A stretch of 64,000 nt of DNA from Pseudomonas sp. GD04091 (GTDB lineage: Bacteria > Pseudomonadota > Gammaproteobacteria > Pseudomonadales > Pseudomonadaceae), in NCBI RefSeq assembly GCF_029836165.1, contig NZ_JAOEBG010000004.1:62001-126000 (forward strand), read 5' to 3'. Under the pieces are notes generated by a model. That model made no database searches, was not told where the DNA came from, and saw only the letters and a list, made by a program, of their open reading frames with translations. Shown piece after piece: positions 36,299 to 45,919 of this stretch. Numbering within the stretch: the first letter of the stretch is position 1; each line of letters begins with the position of its first letter. The position numbers and the translations under genes were made by a program.

Positions 36299-37267
36299 AT
36301 GGCGAGTGCCTTGCCCATGGAAAGCCGCCTGTTGAGCGAGCAAAGCTGCGTATTCCACCGCGCCGACCCGTACGCGGTGTCCGACTACGTGAACCAGCAT
36401 GTGGGCCAGCACCACATCGGCCTGTCACGTACCACTCATCCCCAGGCGAGCCTGAGCCACCGCAAGTTCGCCGAGCTGGACCTGTGCCGCATCAGCTATG
36501 GCGGTAGCGTGCGCGTCACTTCGCCGGCGCTGGAGACCATCTATCATCTGCAGGTGCTGCTCAATGGCAACTGCCTGTGGCGCGGCCATCAGCGCGAGCA
36601 CCACCTGGTGCCTGGCGAGCTGCTGCTGATCAATCCGGACGACCCGGTCGACCTGACCTATTCCGAAGACTGCGAGAAATTCATCCTCAAGGTGCCGGTA
36701 CGCTTGCTCGAAGCGAGCTGCGACGAGCAGCGCTGGCAGCGACCCAGTGGCGGTGTGCGCTTCCTGCGCAACCACTACCGACTGGAAGAGCTGGGCGGTT
36801 TCATCAACCTGCTGGGCATGGTCTGCATGGAAGCCGAGGTGGGCGACTCGCTGCCAAGGGTACAGGGGCATTACAGCCAGATCGTCGCCAGCAAGCTGCT
36901 GACGCTGATGAGCACCAACGTGAGCATGGAGGCGCTGGGAGGCGCGAGCCTGGAGCGCATCCTCGACCACATCGAGCGCAACCTGAAACTGGAGCTCACC
37001 GCCGAAGGGCTGGCGGAGCAGGCCTGCATGAGCCTGCGCTCGCTGTATGCGCTGTTCGATCGCCATCTGGGCACCACGCCGAAGCAGTACATTCGTCAGC
37101 GCAAGCTGGAGCGGGTGCGGCAGTGCCTTGTCGACCCGAGCTGTCGGGTGCGTAGCGTGACCGAGCTGGCGCTCGATCATGGTTTCCTGCACCTGGGGCG
37201 GTTCGCCGAAAGTTACCGGCAGCACTTCGGTGAACTGCCGTCGGAGACGTTCAGGCGACGGGAGTGA
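36299..37267 (+). CDS. AraC/XylS-family regulator, BenR-like
   Basis: 322 aa. The N-terminal effector domain contains RADPYAVSDYVNQHVGQHHIG, LDLCRISYGGSVRVTSPALE and a cupin-like GNCLWRGHQREHHLVPGELLLINP. The C-terminal AraC HTH (about 215-318) has LERILDHIERNLKLELTAEGLAEQACMSLRSLYALF and KQYIRQRKLERVRQCL. This resembles BenR/XylS, the benzoate-responsive activators. The ben catabolic genes are not adjacent in this window, so the target is open. ATG 36299 matches the expected BenR start; 36248 is an open alternative without support. Confidence 0.8.
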   Translation: MASALPMESRLLSEQSCVFHRADPYAVSDYVNQHVGQHHIGLSRTTHPQASLSHRKFAELDLCRISYGGSVRVTSPALETIYHLQVLLNGNCLWRGHQREHHLVPGELLLINPDDPVDLTYSEDCEKFILKVPVRLLEASCDEQRWQRPSGGVRFLRNHYRLEELGGFINLLGMVCMEAEVGDSLPRVQGHYSQIVASKLLTLMSTNVSMEALGGASLERILDHIERNLKLELTAEGLAEQACMSLRSLYALFDRHLGTTPKQYIRQRKLERVRQCLVDPSCRVRSVTELALDHGFLHLGRFAESYRQHFGELPSETFRRRE

Positions 37268-37277
37268 CTTCCACAGA

Positions 37278-37369
37278 CCCATTCGCGCGGACAAGCCCGC
37301 TCCCACAGCAAGAGCGCAAGACTCAAGGTCCGTGCGATCCCTGTGAGAGCGGGCTTGTCCGCGAATGGG
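37278..37369. repeat. Inverted pair of REP elements (BIME-like)
   Basis: CCCATTCGCGCGGACAAGCC and on to CCGCTCCCACAG (37278-37308), followed on the other strand by CTGTGAGAGCGGGCTTGTCC and GCGAATGGG (37341-37369). The two REP units point at each other and fill the gap between the converging AraC-family and pirin genes, where they can act as a two-way mRNA end structure. Confidence 0.8.
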
Positions 37370-37390
37370 CCGACGGGCAGCCGCGGCCTA

Positions 37391-38089
37391 TCAGGCCACG
37401 TCGACCAGGACGATCTCGCTGTCTTGCAGCGCGGTCACCGTCAACACGCTTTCCTGTTCGACCGCCACGCCATCGCGGGCCTTGACGGTCAGGCCATTGA
37501 CCTCGATCTGTCCCTTGGCCGGCACCAGGTACCCGCGCCGACCTTCATCGAAGCGGTACTCGGCGCTTTCGCCGGCTCGCAAGGTGGCGGCCACCAGGCG
37601 CGCATCGGCGCGGATGCGCAGGCTCTGCTCATCGCCGTCGCGCCCGCTGGCCAGGGTCACGAAGCCTTCGCCACGCTCGCCCTTGGGAAACGGTCGGGAA
37701 CCCCAGGAGGGGGCGTCACCCACCTTCTCGGGCACGATCCAGATCTGGAAGATCCGTGTGTCGACCTTCTCCAGGTTGTACTCGCTGTGCACGATACCGC
37801 TGCCGGCGCTCATCACCTGCACGTCGCCCGCTTCGGTCCGGCCCTTGTTGCCCAGGCTGTCCTGGTGGGTGATGGCACCTTCGCGCACGTAGGTGATGAT
37901 CTCCATGTCACGGTGCGGGTGCGGCGGGAAGCCACTGCCGGCGGCGATCAGGTCGTCGTTCCAGACTCGCAGGTTGCCCCAGTGCATACGCGCGGGGTCG
38001 TAGTATTCGGCGAATGAGAAGTGGTGGTGGGCGTCGAGCCAACCGTGATTGGCATGGCCAAGGCTTTCGAAGGGTCGCAGTTGCAGCAT
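37391..38089 (-). CDS. Pirin family protein (bicupin)
   Basis: 232-aa cytoplasmic bicupin. The metal-binding motif FPPHPHRDMEIITYV with further ligands in MSAGSGIVHSEYN identifies the pirin N-terminal domain (about 10-120). Many bacterial pirins have quercetin 2,3-dioxygenase activity or bind pyruvate dehydrogenase. Start ATG 38089 is supported by GAGGAG at 7 bases. It is divergent from the helicase gene across an AT-rich gap. Confidence 0.88.
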   Translation of the reverse strand: MLQLRPFESLGHANHGWLDAHHHFSFAEYYDPARMHWGNLRVWNDDLIAAGSGFPPHPHRDMEIITYVREGAITHQDSLGNKGRTEAGDVQVMSAGSGIVHSEYNLEKVDTRIFQIWIVPEKVGDAPSWGSRPFPKGERGEGFVTLASGRDGDEQSLRIRADARLVAATLRAGESAEYRFDEGRRGYLVPAKGQIEVNGLTVKARDGVAVEQESVLTVTALQDSEIVLVDVA

Positions 38090-38309
38090 CTCGATGCTCC
38101 TCTGAATCGGTGGAATGGCGCCATGTTGCATCGTTGAAAGATCGAAAAAAAGCGTAAATATCGACTTATTATGATCTATTTGTTCGATGCTATAAGATGT
38201 TGATCTGCATGCGATTCATCGCCTAATTCACTGATCCATAAGCATTCGCTGGCGCTTTGCGACAGATGCGGCGAACATGCCCGCTGTTTCGATTTTCAAT
38301 GGAGTGACC

Positions 38310-40781
38310 GTGTCCAACGAGCATCCCCAGGCCCCGGCCAACCTGACCCCGCCTGCCCAGCTGCCCTGGCTGCGCCGCCTCGCCGCGCGCCTGTTGGGTC
38401 GAGGCTTGAGCCGTTTGCAGGCACAACACCGCGACTCCTGGTTCCTGGGCCATGCCACCGGCCAGCGCAACGGCCATGCCGACGGTCTGCGCGAGGGTTA
38501 CGAGCGGGGCCGGGTGGAGGGTTATGAAGCCGGGCGGCAAGTGCTGGTGATCCGTGACACCCGCCCCGAGGCCGGCAGTGTGCCCGGCCAGGACGACAAG
38601 CTGTTCGACGACTGGCGCCTGCCGCTGAGCGCGGAGCTCAAGAAACGCTTCAAGGCCGACGTGGCCCAGCGCCTTCCGGCCGAGGCGCAACCCAGTGCGG
38701 CCCAGTGGAAGCTGATCTTCAGCGACACGCCGTCCACCTGCGTGGTGGCCGGGGCGGGTGCCGGCAAGTCGACCTCGCTGGTGCTGCGCATCCTGCTGTT
38801 GCGCCACTACCTGGGCTTCGAGCTCGACGCCATGACCGTGGTGACCTTCACCCGCGAGTCGCGCAAGGACTTCATCCAGCGCCTGTTGCAGGTGTTCGCC
38901 CTGTGGCAGATCGAACTGTCGCCGGCCCAGGGCCGTGACCTGGTCCGCACCTTCCATTCGCGGATCCTGCCACTGGTCCGCAGCCTGCCGGGTTTCGCCC
39001 AGATGCGTGCGTTCGAGACCCTGGGCAACGAACTGCCGGCGGGTGCCGAGGCCACCGCCGACAGCAACCCCTTCGACCTGCGTTTGAACGACGCCCAGCG
39101 CCAGCAGCTCAACCTGTGCTACCGCGACCTGCTGGGCGAGAGCCCACGGTTCGCCGAGCTGGTCGCCGCCATGCGCCAGGAGGCCTTGCTGCTCAAACCG
39201 CTGGACCCGGACCATCCCGATGTGCAGAAGCGCGTGCAGGTGACACAGCTGGCGGCCCAGCGCGACGAAGAGCTGTGCGATGTGATCGAGGACCTGTGGT
39301 TCGCCGCGGGCGCCTGGCCGATCAAGGGCATCGAACCCTGTCGAGAGACGGTACAGATCCGCGGTAGCCGTTTCCATGTGCATGGCCGTCTGGAGGGCCT
39401 GGACGCCTGGGTGGTACTGGGCTTCGATCCCGCCGAGAGCGCCCAGTATCAACGCCCGGGCGCCAAGCTGGCGGTACGCGCGGAATGGGCCGTCAAGCGC
39501 ACACTGTTTCAAGCATTCTGCGACAAACCATTGATATGGCTGGATAGTTATTCGTCCGCCAAGCGCCTCGCCGCATCCTTGGCGGGAGATGCCGTGGCGG
39601 GTCCCGGATTCGAATACAAGGTCAAGGGTGAGCTGGCCCCGGCCCCCTTGCTCGATGCCTTCGTCAGTGCCGCCAGCTTCATCGAGAACCTCGGCCTGGA
39701 TGTCAATGTGGCGGTGGCGGCCATGAGCTTCCCGCCGGGCGATAGCGACGGGCCTTTCTTCGAGGCCCTGGCGTTGTTCTGGAAGGCCCTGGAGGCGCAC
39801 CTGCTGGCCCAGTCGCCACCGGTGATGACCTACAACCGCATGTTCGCCCTGTTCGGCGAGAACAACCCAGAGAACCTGGCGCTGCTGCCCGACCCGCTGC
39901 TGCGCCCGCTGGCGCACCTGATGATCGACGAGTTCCAGGACGTTTCGCCGCAGATCGTCAGCTGGCTGCGCGCCAGCCTCGCCGAGATCCGCCGTCGCGG
40001 GCCTGCCCTGCATGGCGGGCGGGTGGCCCGGCATTCATCGCTGATGTGCGTGGGCGACGACTGGCAGTCGATCTACGGCTGGCGCGGCAGTTCGCCGAAA
40101 TACTTCATGGAGTTCGCCAAGGCCTTCCCGTCGCCGGCCAACACCCGGGTGATGCTGGCGGAGAACTACCGCAGCCAGCAGCACATCATCGATGCCGCCG
40201 AATGCCTGGTGCGCGGTGCGCCGGCCATCGCCGGCAAGAAAGCCAAAGCCAGCGGGCGTGCCGCCGAGTTGCCGCTGTCGGCGGTGAAGGTGTTCGATCG
40301 CGACGAGGCCGCATTGGCCCAGACTGCGATCGAACACTACGAACGTGGTGAGACGGTGATGATGTTGTTTCGAAAATCAAGCGATAAGCTATTGATAGAT
40401 AAGCATTTATCAGGATTAGTTAAAGCTGATTCTAATTTGCCGGTCGGCCAGCGCCGCCTGCGTCAGTTGACTTACCACAGTGCCAAGGGCTTGCAGGCCG
40501 ACGCGGTGTTCATGCTCGGTGACTGCCAGTACCTGACCAGTTCGCCGTACAAGAACCAGGTCTATCGCCTGGCCGGCCTCGGCAAGCCAGGCGACGCGCA
40601 AGCGTTCGACACGGCGCAGAAGGAAGAGGTGCAGCGCCTGGCGTACGTGGCGGTCACGCGCGCGGTGCGACATTGCTACTGGCATGTCGAGCGGCCCAAT
40701 GGCGAGGCGGCAGGCCAGCCACGCGCATCGAGCCTGGTGGAGGGGCGGCAGGCCTTCTTCGAAGACCTGCGCGGTCAATGA
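38310..40781 (+). CDS. UvrD/Rep-type superfamily 1 DNA helicase
   Basis: 823 aa from GTG 38310 (GGAG at 5 bases; ATG 38277 would add 11 residues). Helicase motifs in order: Walker A GAGAGKST (148-155), TFTRESRKDFIQRLL (Ia), IDEFQDVS (II, about 539), GDDWQSIYGWRGSSP (III), AENYRS (IV), LTYHSAKGLQADAVF (V) and RLAYVAVTRA (VI). An N-terminal region of about 120 residues precedes the ATPase core. Probably an ATP-driven 3'-5' helicase in DNA repair or replication restart. Codons 688-711 are abruptly AT-rich with rare codons. It converges on the NEL gene with 3 bases between stops. Confidence 0.87.
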   Translation: MSNEHPQAPANLTPPAQLPWLRRLAARLLGRGLSRLQAQHRDSWFLGHATGQRNGHADGLREGYERGRVEGYEAGRQVLVIRDTRPEAGSVPGQDDKLFDDWRLPLSAELKKRFKADVAQRLPAEAQPSAAQWKLIFSDTPSTCVVAGAGAGKSTSLVLRILLLRHYLGFELDAMTVVTFTRESRKDFIQRLLQVFALWQIELSPAQGRDLVRTFHSRILPLVRSLPGFAQMRAFETLGNELPAGAEATADSNPFDLRLNDAQRQQLNLCYRDLLGESPRFAELVAAMRQEALLLKPLDPDHPDVQKRVQVTQLAAQRDEELCDVIEDLWFAAGAWPIKGIEPCRETVQIRGSRFHVHGRLEGLDAWVVLGFDPAESAQYQRPGAKLAVRAEWAVKRTLFQAFCDKPLIWLDSYSSAKRLAASLAGDAVAGPGFEYKVKGELAPAPLLDAFVSAASFIENLGLDVNVAVAAMSFPPGDSDGPFFEALALFWKALEAHLLAQSPPVMTYNRMFALFGENNPENLALLPDPLLRPLAHLMIDEFQDVSPQIVSWLRASLAEIRRRGPALHGGRVARHSSLMCVGDDWQSIYGWRGSSPKYFMEFAKAFPSPANTRVMLAENYRSQQHIIDAAECLVRGAPAIAGKKAKASGRAAELPLSAVKVFDRDEAALAQTAIEHYERGETVMMLFRKSSDKLLIDKHLSGLVKADSNLPVGQRRLRQLTYHSAKGLQADAVFMLGDCQYLTSSPYKNQVYRLAGLGKPGDAQAFDTAQKEEVQRLAYVAVTRAVRHCYWHVERPNGEAAGQPRASSLVEGRQAFFEDLRGQ

Positions 40782-40784
40782 CTG

Positions 40785-43700
40785 TCAGTTATTGGGGTCA
40801 CGCCGTACGGTCAGCTGCAGACAGAGGGCATCTTCGTCCTCTTCAAGGCCAACGGCCATGCGATTCATGCCGGTGATGTACTGCCCCTCGGTGATCGTCA
40901 AGCGGCGCGGCTGGCCTTGCTCGTCCAGCGGGCTTTCGCCCAGCACCCGCTGCAGGCTGCCGAGCACGGCAGGCTCCGGCGCGGCGGGTGTGTCCGCCGC
41001 TGTGAAGCAGAACTCCAGGTAATCCACGCCCAGGTCCCAGCGCGTCCTCAAGGCGGCGAAGCGCGCCGGGAACTCGTTTCTCAGCAAGCGGCGCCAGGTA
41101 GGGTGTCGCGAAACCCATCGCCGCCTTGCCTCGGGCGACTCGTCCAGGGCCTCGACCTCCTGCGCGATGGCCTCTTCGGTTCGCCATGAAATATCGGCCG
41201 TGTCGCGGTACAGCATGTCCTGCTGGGGCTCGGGGAAGTCGAGCGTCGTGGCCAGGTTGGTGCGCAGGGCCAGGCGGACTTCGACCAGGTCCAGCCCTTG
41301 GCCGAGACCGCTGCGCAGTACGTCATCGGCAATGTCATCGCTACTGTGCAGCGACGGGACCGCGGGCTCGGCGCCTCGTTGCCCGAGCGGCAGCGCCGAC
41401 CAGGCGTCATGCACCTGCAATGCTTCGCGTCGGGCCTGGCGTGCGTTGAACAGCGCCTGCGCCAGTTCGTTGACCTGGTCGCGACGGAACAGGCGGCGGA
41501 AGAAATTGAACAGGGGCGATGTGGTTTTTTCGGCCCCCTCGGTTTCGTCGTAGGCCATGACCTCGATCTGCAAGGTGCCGAAACCGTCAGCCCCGGCGTC
41601 GCCACAAGTGGCCGGAAACTCGGCGGCGACCTGCTCCAGGCGCTGGCGCAGCTCGCTGTTGGCGGCGGCGCGTTCGAGCAGCGTCCAGACCTGAGAGGCG
41701 AACGCCCTGGGGCTGCGCAGCGCGCCACGGGACATTCCGACCTGCTCGAGCACCTGGCGCAGGGCGCTGTGCTGGTCCTCGGCGAACAGCATGGTCCAGG
41801 TGGCCCTCTGCGGTTCGCTGGCCAAGTTCAACCAGTCCACCCGTTGCAAGGGCTGCGCCGGCGCGACAGCCTCAGGTGGTGGCTCGACCACGACCCCGGC
41901 GCGTTGGAGGCGCTGGCGCGTGGCATCGTCCAGCGGGTTGTAGTCGAAACGCCAGCGGTGGTGTGCCCGTCTCGTCCGTACCCCTTCGACATAGGGCGAT
42001 CTCATTATCTGGCCCAGCGGTGGCAGTTGCTCGATGTCGTTGAGGCTCAGGTCGATCTCGCGCAGCGCACTCGGGTTGCGTTGCATCAGCTCAGTGAGGC
42101 CGGCAGGCCAATGCTGCAGCTGGCAGCTCTCCAGGCGCAGCACGGCCAGATTACCGAGCCCGCTCAGGTCGGGGCTGACGCCCAGGGGGTTGTCGCTCAA
42201 GTGCAGCTGGCGCAGCGTGCGCATGTTGCTGAACAGCGCGGCGGTCTCGGCGTCCAGGGCGATTTGATTGCCATGCAGGTCCAGGGTGCTCAGATGCAGC
42301 CCCGTCAGCATGTTCAGGTCCGCGCGGGTCAGTGTCAGGTCGTTGTAGCGCAGGGAGAGGCGCTGCAAGTGTTGCAACTGCGGCAGCCGTTCGCTGGCTT
42401 CGGCCGGGAGCTGTTCCAGTCCGTTGCTGGTCAACCGCAGTTCCTGCAGCGCGGGGGCGTCGCGCAATGCCCGGAACAGCGACGCCATGCCGATCTGCGG
42501 GCTGTTGTGGATCACGAGCCGCTGCAACGAAGGGAAGGCCTGCAGCAGGTCGGCGGGAATCTGCGTGGTGTTGACGGTGTCCAGCGTCAGCCCGGTGATG
42601 TGGTCGAGGCGGGCCGGCAGCGAGGGCAGCGTCTCCAGGGTGAGGTCGGACAGCCTCAGCGTTTCACCCTCCAGGCCCTGCCAGGCTCGCGCCAGCAGGT
42701 CGGCGGCTCGGCGGTAATGGCTGCCGATCTGTTCGCCCCAGCGGTTCGCGCCTGCCTGTGCCCATTCGGCCAGGTGCTGGCGAAGCACGTTCAGCTGGGT
42801 GCGCAGGGCCTGGATCTGTTCGGCGATGTTGCCGCGATCGACCAGCGTGGCAAGCAGACTACGCAGTTCGCGGTCGGTCAGCCCTGGGTACAGGGCGTGC
42901 AGCTCACGTTCGGCCCTGGAGGCGAATACACCTGGACTCAGCGGATAGCCGTAGCGCCCATCGCTCAGGCGCAACGGCGAGCGAAAGCCTTGGCGAGGTG
43001 GCACTTGCCCGATGATGCGCGCGGCCCGGGAGCGGTCGGCGAGGGCGCCGTGATAGCACTGCTCGCGGGTCCACTGCGGATGGCTGGCCCGCAAGGCGTC
43101 ACGGATGCGCTGGCTGTCGGCGGTGGCCAGGCTGTCGCGGTACAGGCCGAGGATGGCGCGGTCCAGGCGCATGCGGGCTTGCAGTGAACGCGCTTCTTCG
43201 GCGATACGCAGGGGCAGGCGCCCCGTCAGCATGGCCTGGCCCTCGCGGCCATTGGCATGGCTGGCCAGTTCCTCCGCGGCTCGTCCGGACAGGGTCGGAA
43301 ACTGCTTGCCTATCGTCTGGGCCGTGGCCGAGGCCGGCTGCGGCCGGCTGGCGAGCAGACTGTCGAACAGTGAGCTGCGCTTGGCCTGCAGGTGGTCGGC
43401 CATCAGGGTTTGCAATGCCTGCTGCCGTTGGCCAGGCTCGACCGCGCCGGGCAGCAGCGCACCGACCTCGGTGTCGTCCAGATGTTCGAGGACGATGCGT
43501 GCCAGGTCGCCGTTGTCCAGGTCGCTGCGAGTCAGCCGGATCACCCGGTCACCAGGGCGATCGCGTCCGTAGCGGGTCGCGCTGCCGACGGGTTGATCGC
43601 CATCGAACACTTCCAGCACGACGTCCTGTGGCCAGCCGGGCAGTTCGCCGAGCACGCTGGCGGCGAACTGCTTGTAGGCGGCCAGAGGCGAGCCTGCCCG

Positions 43701-45785
43701 GGTGCGGGCGATGATGTCGCTGGCGGTGGCATCGAGCTTCAGGCGCCACAGGGCCTCTTCGAGCAGTACCGGCGGCTGTCCGCCGTCGACATGCAGCTGT
43801 TCCAGGACGCCGCGTTGCAGGGCGGTGCTGTCCAGTGCAGCGAGCAAGTCGGCGTCATCCAGTCCCTTGCAGATCGGGCCGAGCCGACGTAGCAGCTTGG
43901 TCCGGCTCCAGTCCTGCGGTCGCTCGTGCGCCAGGCGCCAGGCGCCGCGGCCGTTGCCCTTGAGCAAGGGCTGATAGGCTTGCGGATCCTCGGGGTGAAC
44001 CAGTCGCCAGTCGCTCTGTGGATCGTGACGAAGCTCATGAAGATGACTGTCCAGCTCCACGAAATGTCGTCCATCGAAGTGCAGCAGCCCCTCGCCATCG
44101 GGTTCCTGACCGGGCGGGATCTCGGCTCGGCTTCGATAGTGCTCGAGCTGCGGATGCCAAAGACGCTCGTCGCCTCCCACCTGGATGCTTTCCATCATGT
44201 CCACGAGTCCGGACGCCTTGAGCAGCGTGGTGGCGCCGCCGATAACGGCGACACTGCCGAGGTTGGCCATCAACGATTCGAGCTGGACCACGGCGCTGGC
44301 ATTGTCACCCTCGGACCAGGCTTCGAAGCCATGGAAGATGCTGGACATGATCTGCCCGGCGCCGACCGCCAGCATGGCGACGTCCAGGCCGGGCACGAAC
44401 ATGGCGGCCACGTTGAGCAGCGTCAGGCCTTGCTCGCCCCAGTGGGCCAGTCGTTCGCGCAGGGCCTTGGCGTCGATGTCGGCAGTGGGCACGGCAATGC
44501 AACGGGCATCGTCCTTCAGGCGCTGGACATGGGCATTGAACAGCTTGGGCCAGAGCGGAAAGGTGATATTCCGTTCATGCACGGCCAAGGCTGGAAAGCG
44601 TACGGGTTGGGAATTCTGCGCAGTGTCCGGCGCCTGGCCCTGCCAGGTATGCATGTCTTGCTCTGCCTCGCCGAAGGCAGTCGCTGGGGCCTCGACTGGC
44701 GTGATGCCGGAATGTGGATTGTCGAACAGGCGGGCACGCAGCTTGCTGGCCATCTGCGCACGGTCCTTCAGCGCCACATGTTCGAGGAAACGCTTGCGCC
44801 AGGCTGGATCGAGCAGACGGTTTCGTATGTGTCTGCCCAGCTCCAGCAGGTTGGCGAACTCCTGTACGGGATGCTCGTCATCGAATGGCAGGTAGGCGAT
44901 GTAGGGCGGCGTTTGCGGGCCCTCGGGCGTCAACAGCAGCACGTCATGGAGCTGGGTGTCGAGCATGCTCAATGTCCGCGCGGCGACCGGCCAGGCGCCG
45001 TAGCGCGGCACCGCGTCATGCTCGCAGCACTGCAGCAGCGCCTGGTGGCCGTGATCGCTGAGCAGGCCGCGCAGGTGGGCGATCTGCGCCTGCACCCTGA
45101 GTTCGTCGCGCCGGGCCTGGGTCCACAGCGCCTGTATCTGTTGCTTGCGCGAACCTGCGTAGATGCCCTGCAGGTGTTCCTGGTAACGCTTGCCCAGGTC
45201 CAGCGCGCGGCAATGGGAGACGAACTGGCGGGTGCTCAGGCCCGCCAGCTCGGTGCTGTCGTCGGCACTGACCTGCAGGGTGCTTAACGAGCCAACGGCG
45301 GCCATGCCTTCGAAATTGTGCAGGGCGGCTTCCAACAGGTTGGTAAGCGTCGCCTCGCCAGCCGGCTGATCGATCCAGGTGGGCGGGGCGGCGAGGGTGT
45401 GGGACGCGTCGGGATCGGGGAACTGCTGCACGAGGGTCGAGGTGAAGGGCTGCAGGCGAAACTGCGCCTGGGTGAGCGCCACATCCGGGCCGAGACGCGC
45501 CTGCAGCAATGGCTGGCTGAACTCGGTGATGCCGCGCAGGTCGGCCAGCGCCTTGCTCAACGCGGCCTGGCTGCTGGCACGCCGCCTGATCGCGTCGCGA
45601 AGGCTGGCCTGGCGAGGGCTGGACGCCTGGGCGAACCAGTCCGTGAACTGGCCGTCCGCCTTGACGTGCTCGCGATGCGCGCGGCGCAGCAGCCTGGCGG
45701 TCTGTGTCGGATGCAGGTGCTGGGTCCAGCCGGGCAGGCTGCGCAGGATCTGTTGCTGGTGGTAGGGGGGATCGATGTCGAGCAT
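40785..45785 (-). CDS. Giant LRR protein with NEL-type E3 ubiquitin ligase domain, probable effector
   Basis: 1666 aa; start ATG 45785 with GGAG. The large N-terminal part (to about 1030) resembles the DUF6543 dermonecrotic-toxin-like region of Pseudomonas proteins and includes a hydrophobic patch (LLNVAAMFVPGLDVAMLAVGAG). Leucine-rich repeats span about 1040-1260 (LQRLVIHN, LQELRLTSNGLEQLP, LSTLDLHGNQIALD, LRQLHLSDNPLG). The C-terminal part, about 1290-1666, resembles the NEL domain of IpaH/SspH ligases, with Cys1394 in TCGDAG (C-x-D catalytic motif), then VEVRLALRTNL. These ligases attach ubiquitin to eukaryotic host proteins. No signal peptide; a type III or other contact-dependent route is inferred. 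Confidence 0.82.
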   Translation of the reverse strand: MLDIDPPYHQQQILRSLPGWTQHLHPTQTARLLRRAHREHVKADGQFTDWFAQASSPRQASLRDAIRRRASSQAALSKALADLRGITEFSQPLLQARLGPDVALTQAQFRLQPFTSTLVQQFPDPDASHTLAAPPTWIDQPAGEATLTNLLEAALHNFEGMAAVGSLSTLQVSADDSTELAGLSTRQFVSHCRALDLGKRYQEHLQGIYAGSRKQQIQALWTQARRDELRVQAQIAHLRGLLSDHGHQALLQCCEHDAVPRYGAWPVAARTLSMLDTQLHDVLLLTPEGPQTPPYIAYLPFDDEHPVQEFANLLELGRHIRNRLLDPAWRKRFLEHVALKDRAQMASKLRARLFDNPHSGITPVEAPATAFGEAEQDMHTWQGQAPDTAQNSQPVRFPALAVHERNITFPLWPKLFNAHVQRLKDDARCIAVPTADIDAKALRERLAHWGEQGLTLLNVAAMFVPGLDVAMLAVGAGQIMSSIFHGFEAWSEGDNASAVVQLESLMANLGSVAVIGGATTLLKASGLVDMMESIQVGGDERLWHPQLEHYRSRAEIPPGQEPDGEGLLHFDGRHFVELDSHLHELRHDPQSDWRLVHPEDPQAYQPLLKGNGRGAWRLAHERPQDWSRTKLLRRLGPICKGLDDADLLAALDSTALQRGVLEQLHVDGGQPPVLLEEALWRLKLDATASDIIARTRAGSPLAAYKQFAASVLGELPGWPQDVVLEVFDGDQPVGSATRYGRDRPGDRVIRLTRSDLDNGDLARIVLEHLDDTEVGALLPGAVEPGQRQQALQTLMADHLQAKRSSLFDSLLASRPQPASATAQTIGKQFPTLSGRAAEELASHANGREGQAMLTGRLPLRIAEEARSLQARMRLDRAILGLYRDSLATADSQRIRDALRASHPQWTREQCYHGALADRSRAARIIGQVPPRQGFRSPLRLSDGRYGYPLSPGVFASRAERELHALYPGLTDRELRSLLATLVDRGNIAEQIQALRTQLNVLRQHLAEWAQAGANRWGEQIGSHYRRAADLLARAWQGLEGETLRLSDLTLETLPSLPARLDHITGLTLDTVNTTQIPADLLQAFPSLQRLVIHNSPQIGMASLFRALRDAPALQELRLTSNGLEQLPAEASERLPQLQHLQRLSLRYNDLTLTRADLNMLTGLHLSTLDLHGNQIALDAETAALFSNMRTLRQLHLSDNPLGVSPDLSGLGNLAVLRLESCQLQHWPAGLTELMQRNPSALREIDLSLNDIEQLPPLGQIMRSPYVEGVRTRRAHHRWRFDYNPLDDATRQRLQRAGVVVEPPPEAVAPAQPLQRVDWLNLASEPQRATWTMLFAEDQHSALRQVLEQVGMSRGALRSPRAFASQVWTLLERAAANSELRQRLEQVAAEFPATCGDAGADGFGTLQIEVMAYDETEGAEKTTSPLFNFFRRLFRRDQVNELAQALFNARQARREALQVHDAWSALPLGQRGAEPAVPSLHSSDDIADDVLRSGLGQGLDLVEVRLALRTNLATTLDFPEPQQDMLYRDTADISWRTEEAIAQEVEALDESPEARRRWVSRHPTWRRLLRNEFPARFAALRTRWDLGVDYLEFCFTAADTPAAPEPAVLGSLQRVLGESPLDEQGQPRRLTITEGQYITGMNRMAVGLEEDEDALCLQLTVRRDPNN

Positions 45786-45919
45786 GGTCGTTCTCCGGTT
45801 GAGGGGCGGCCATTCGACGGCAGTGGCCCGTGGCTCGGGCGGTACATAGTTGCTCGCATGCTTTGCCTGCGCCGCGCGGCTGCTATGGTCTAGGCAACGC
45901 CTGCCAGTGGAGTACCGTC

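Noticed and set aside
37278..37369. Possible CRISPR or transposon end
   Set aside because: The paired units match the Pseudomonas REP palindrome and occur at four places in the window without spacers or a transposase.
38223..40034. A 603-codon open frame on the minus strand
   Set aside because: Antisense to the helicase, whose motifs are unmistakable.
41298..43187. A 629-codon open frame on the plus strand
   Set aside because: Antisense to the LRR/NEL gene; the leucine-rich repeats on the other strand explain the long open frame.
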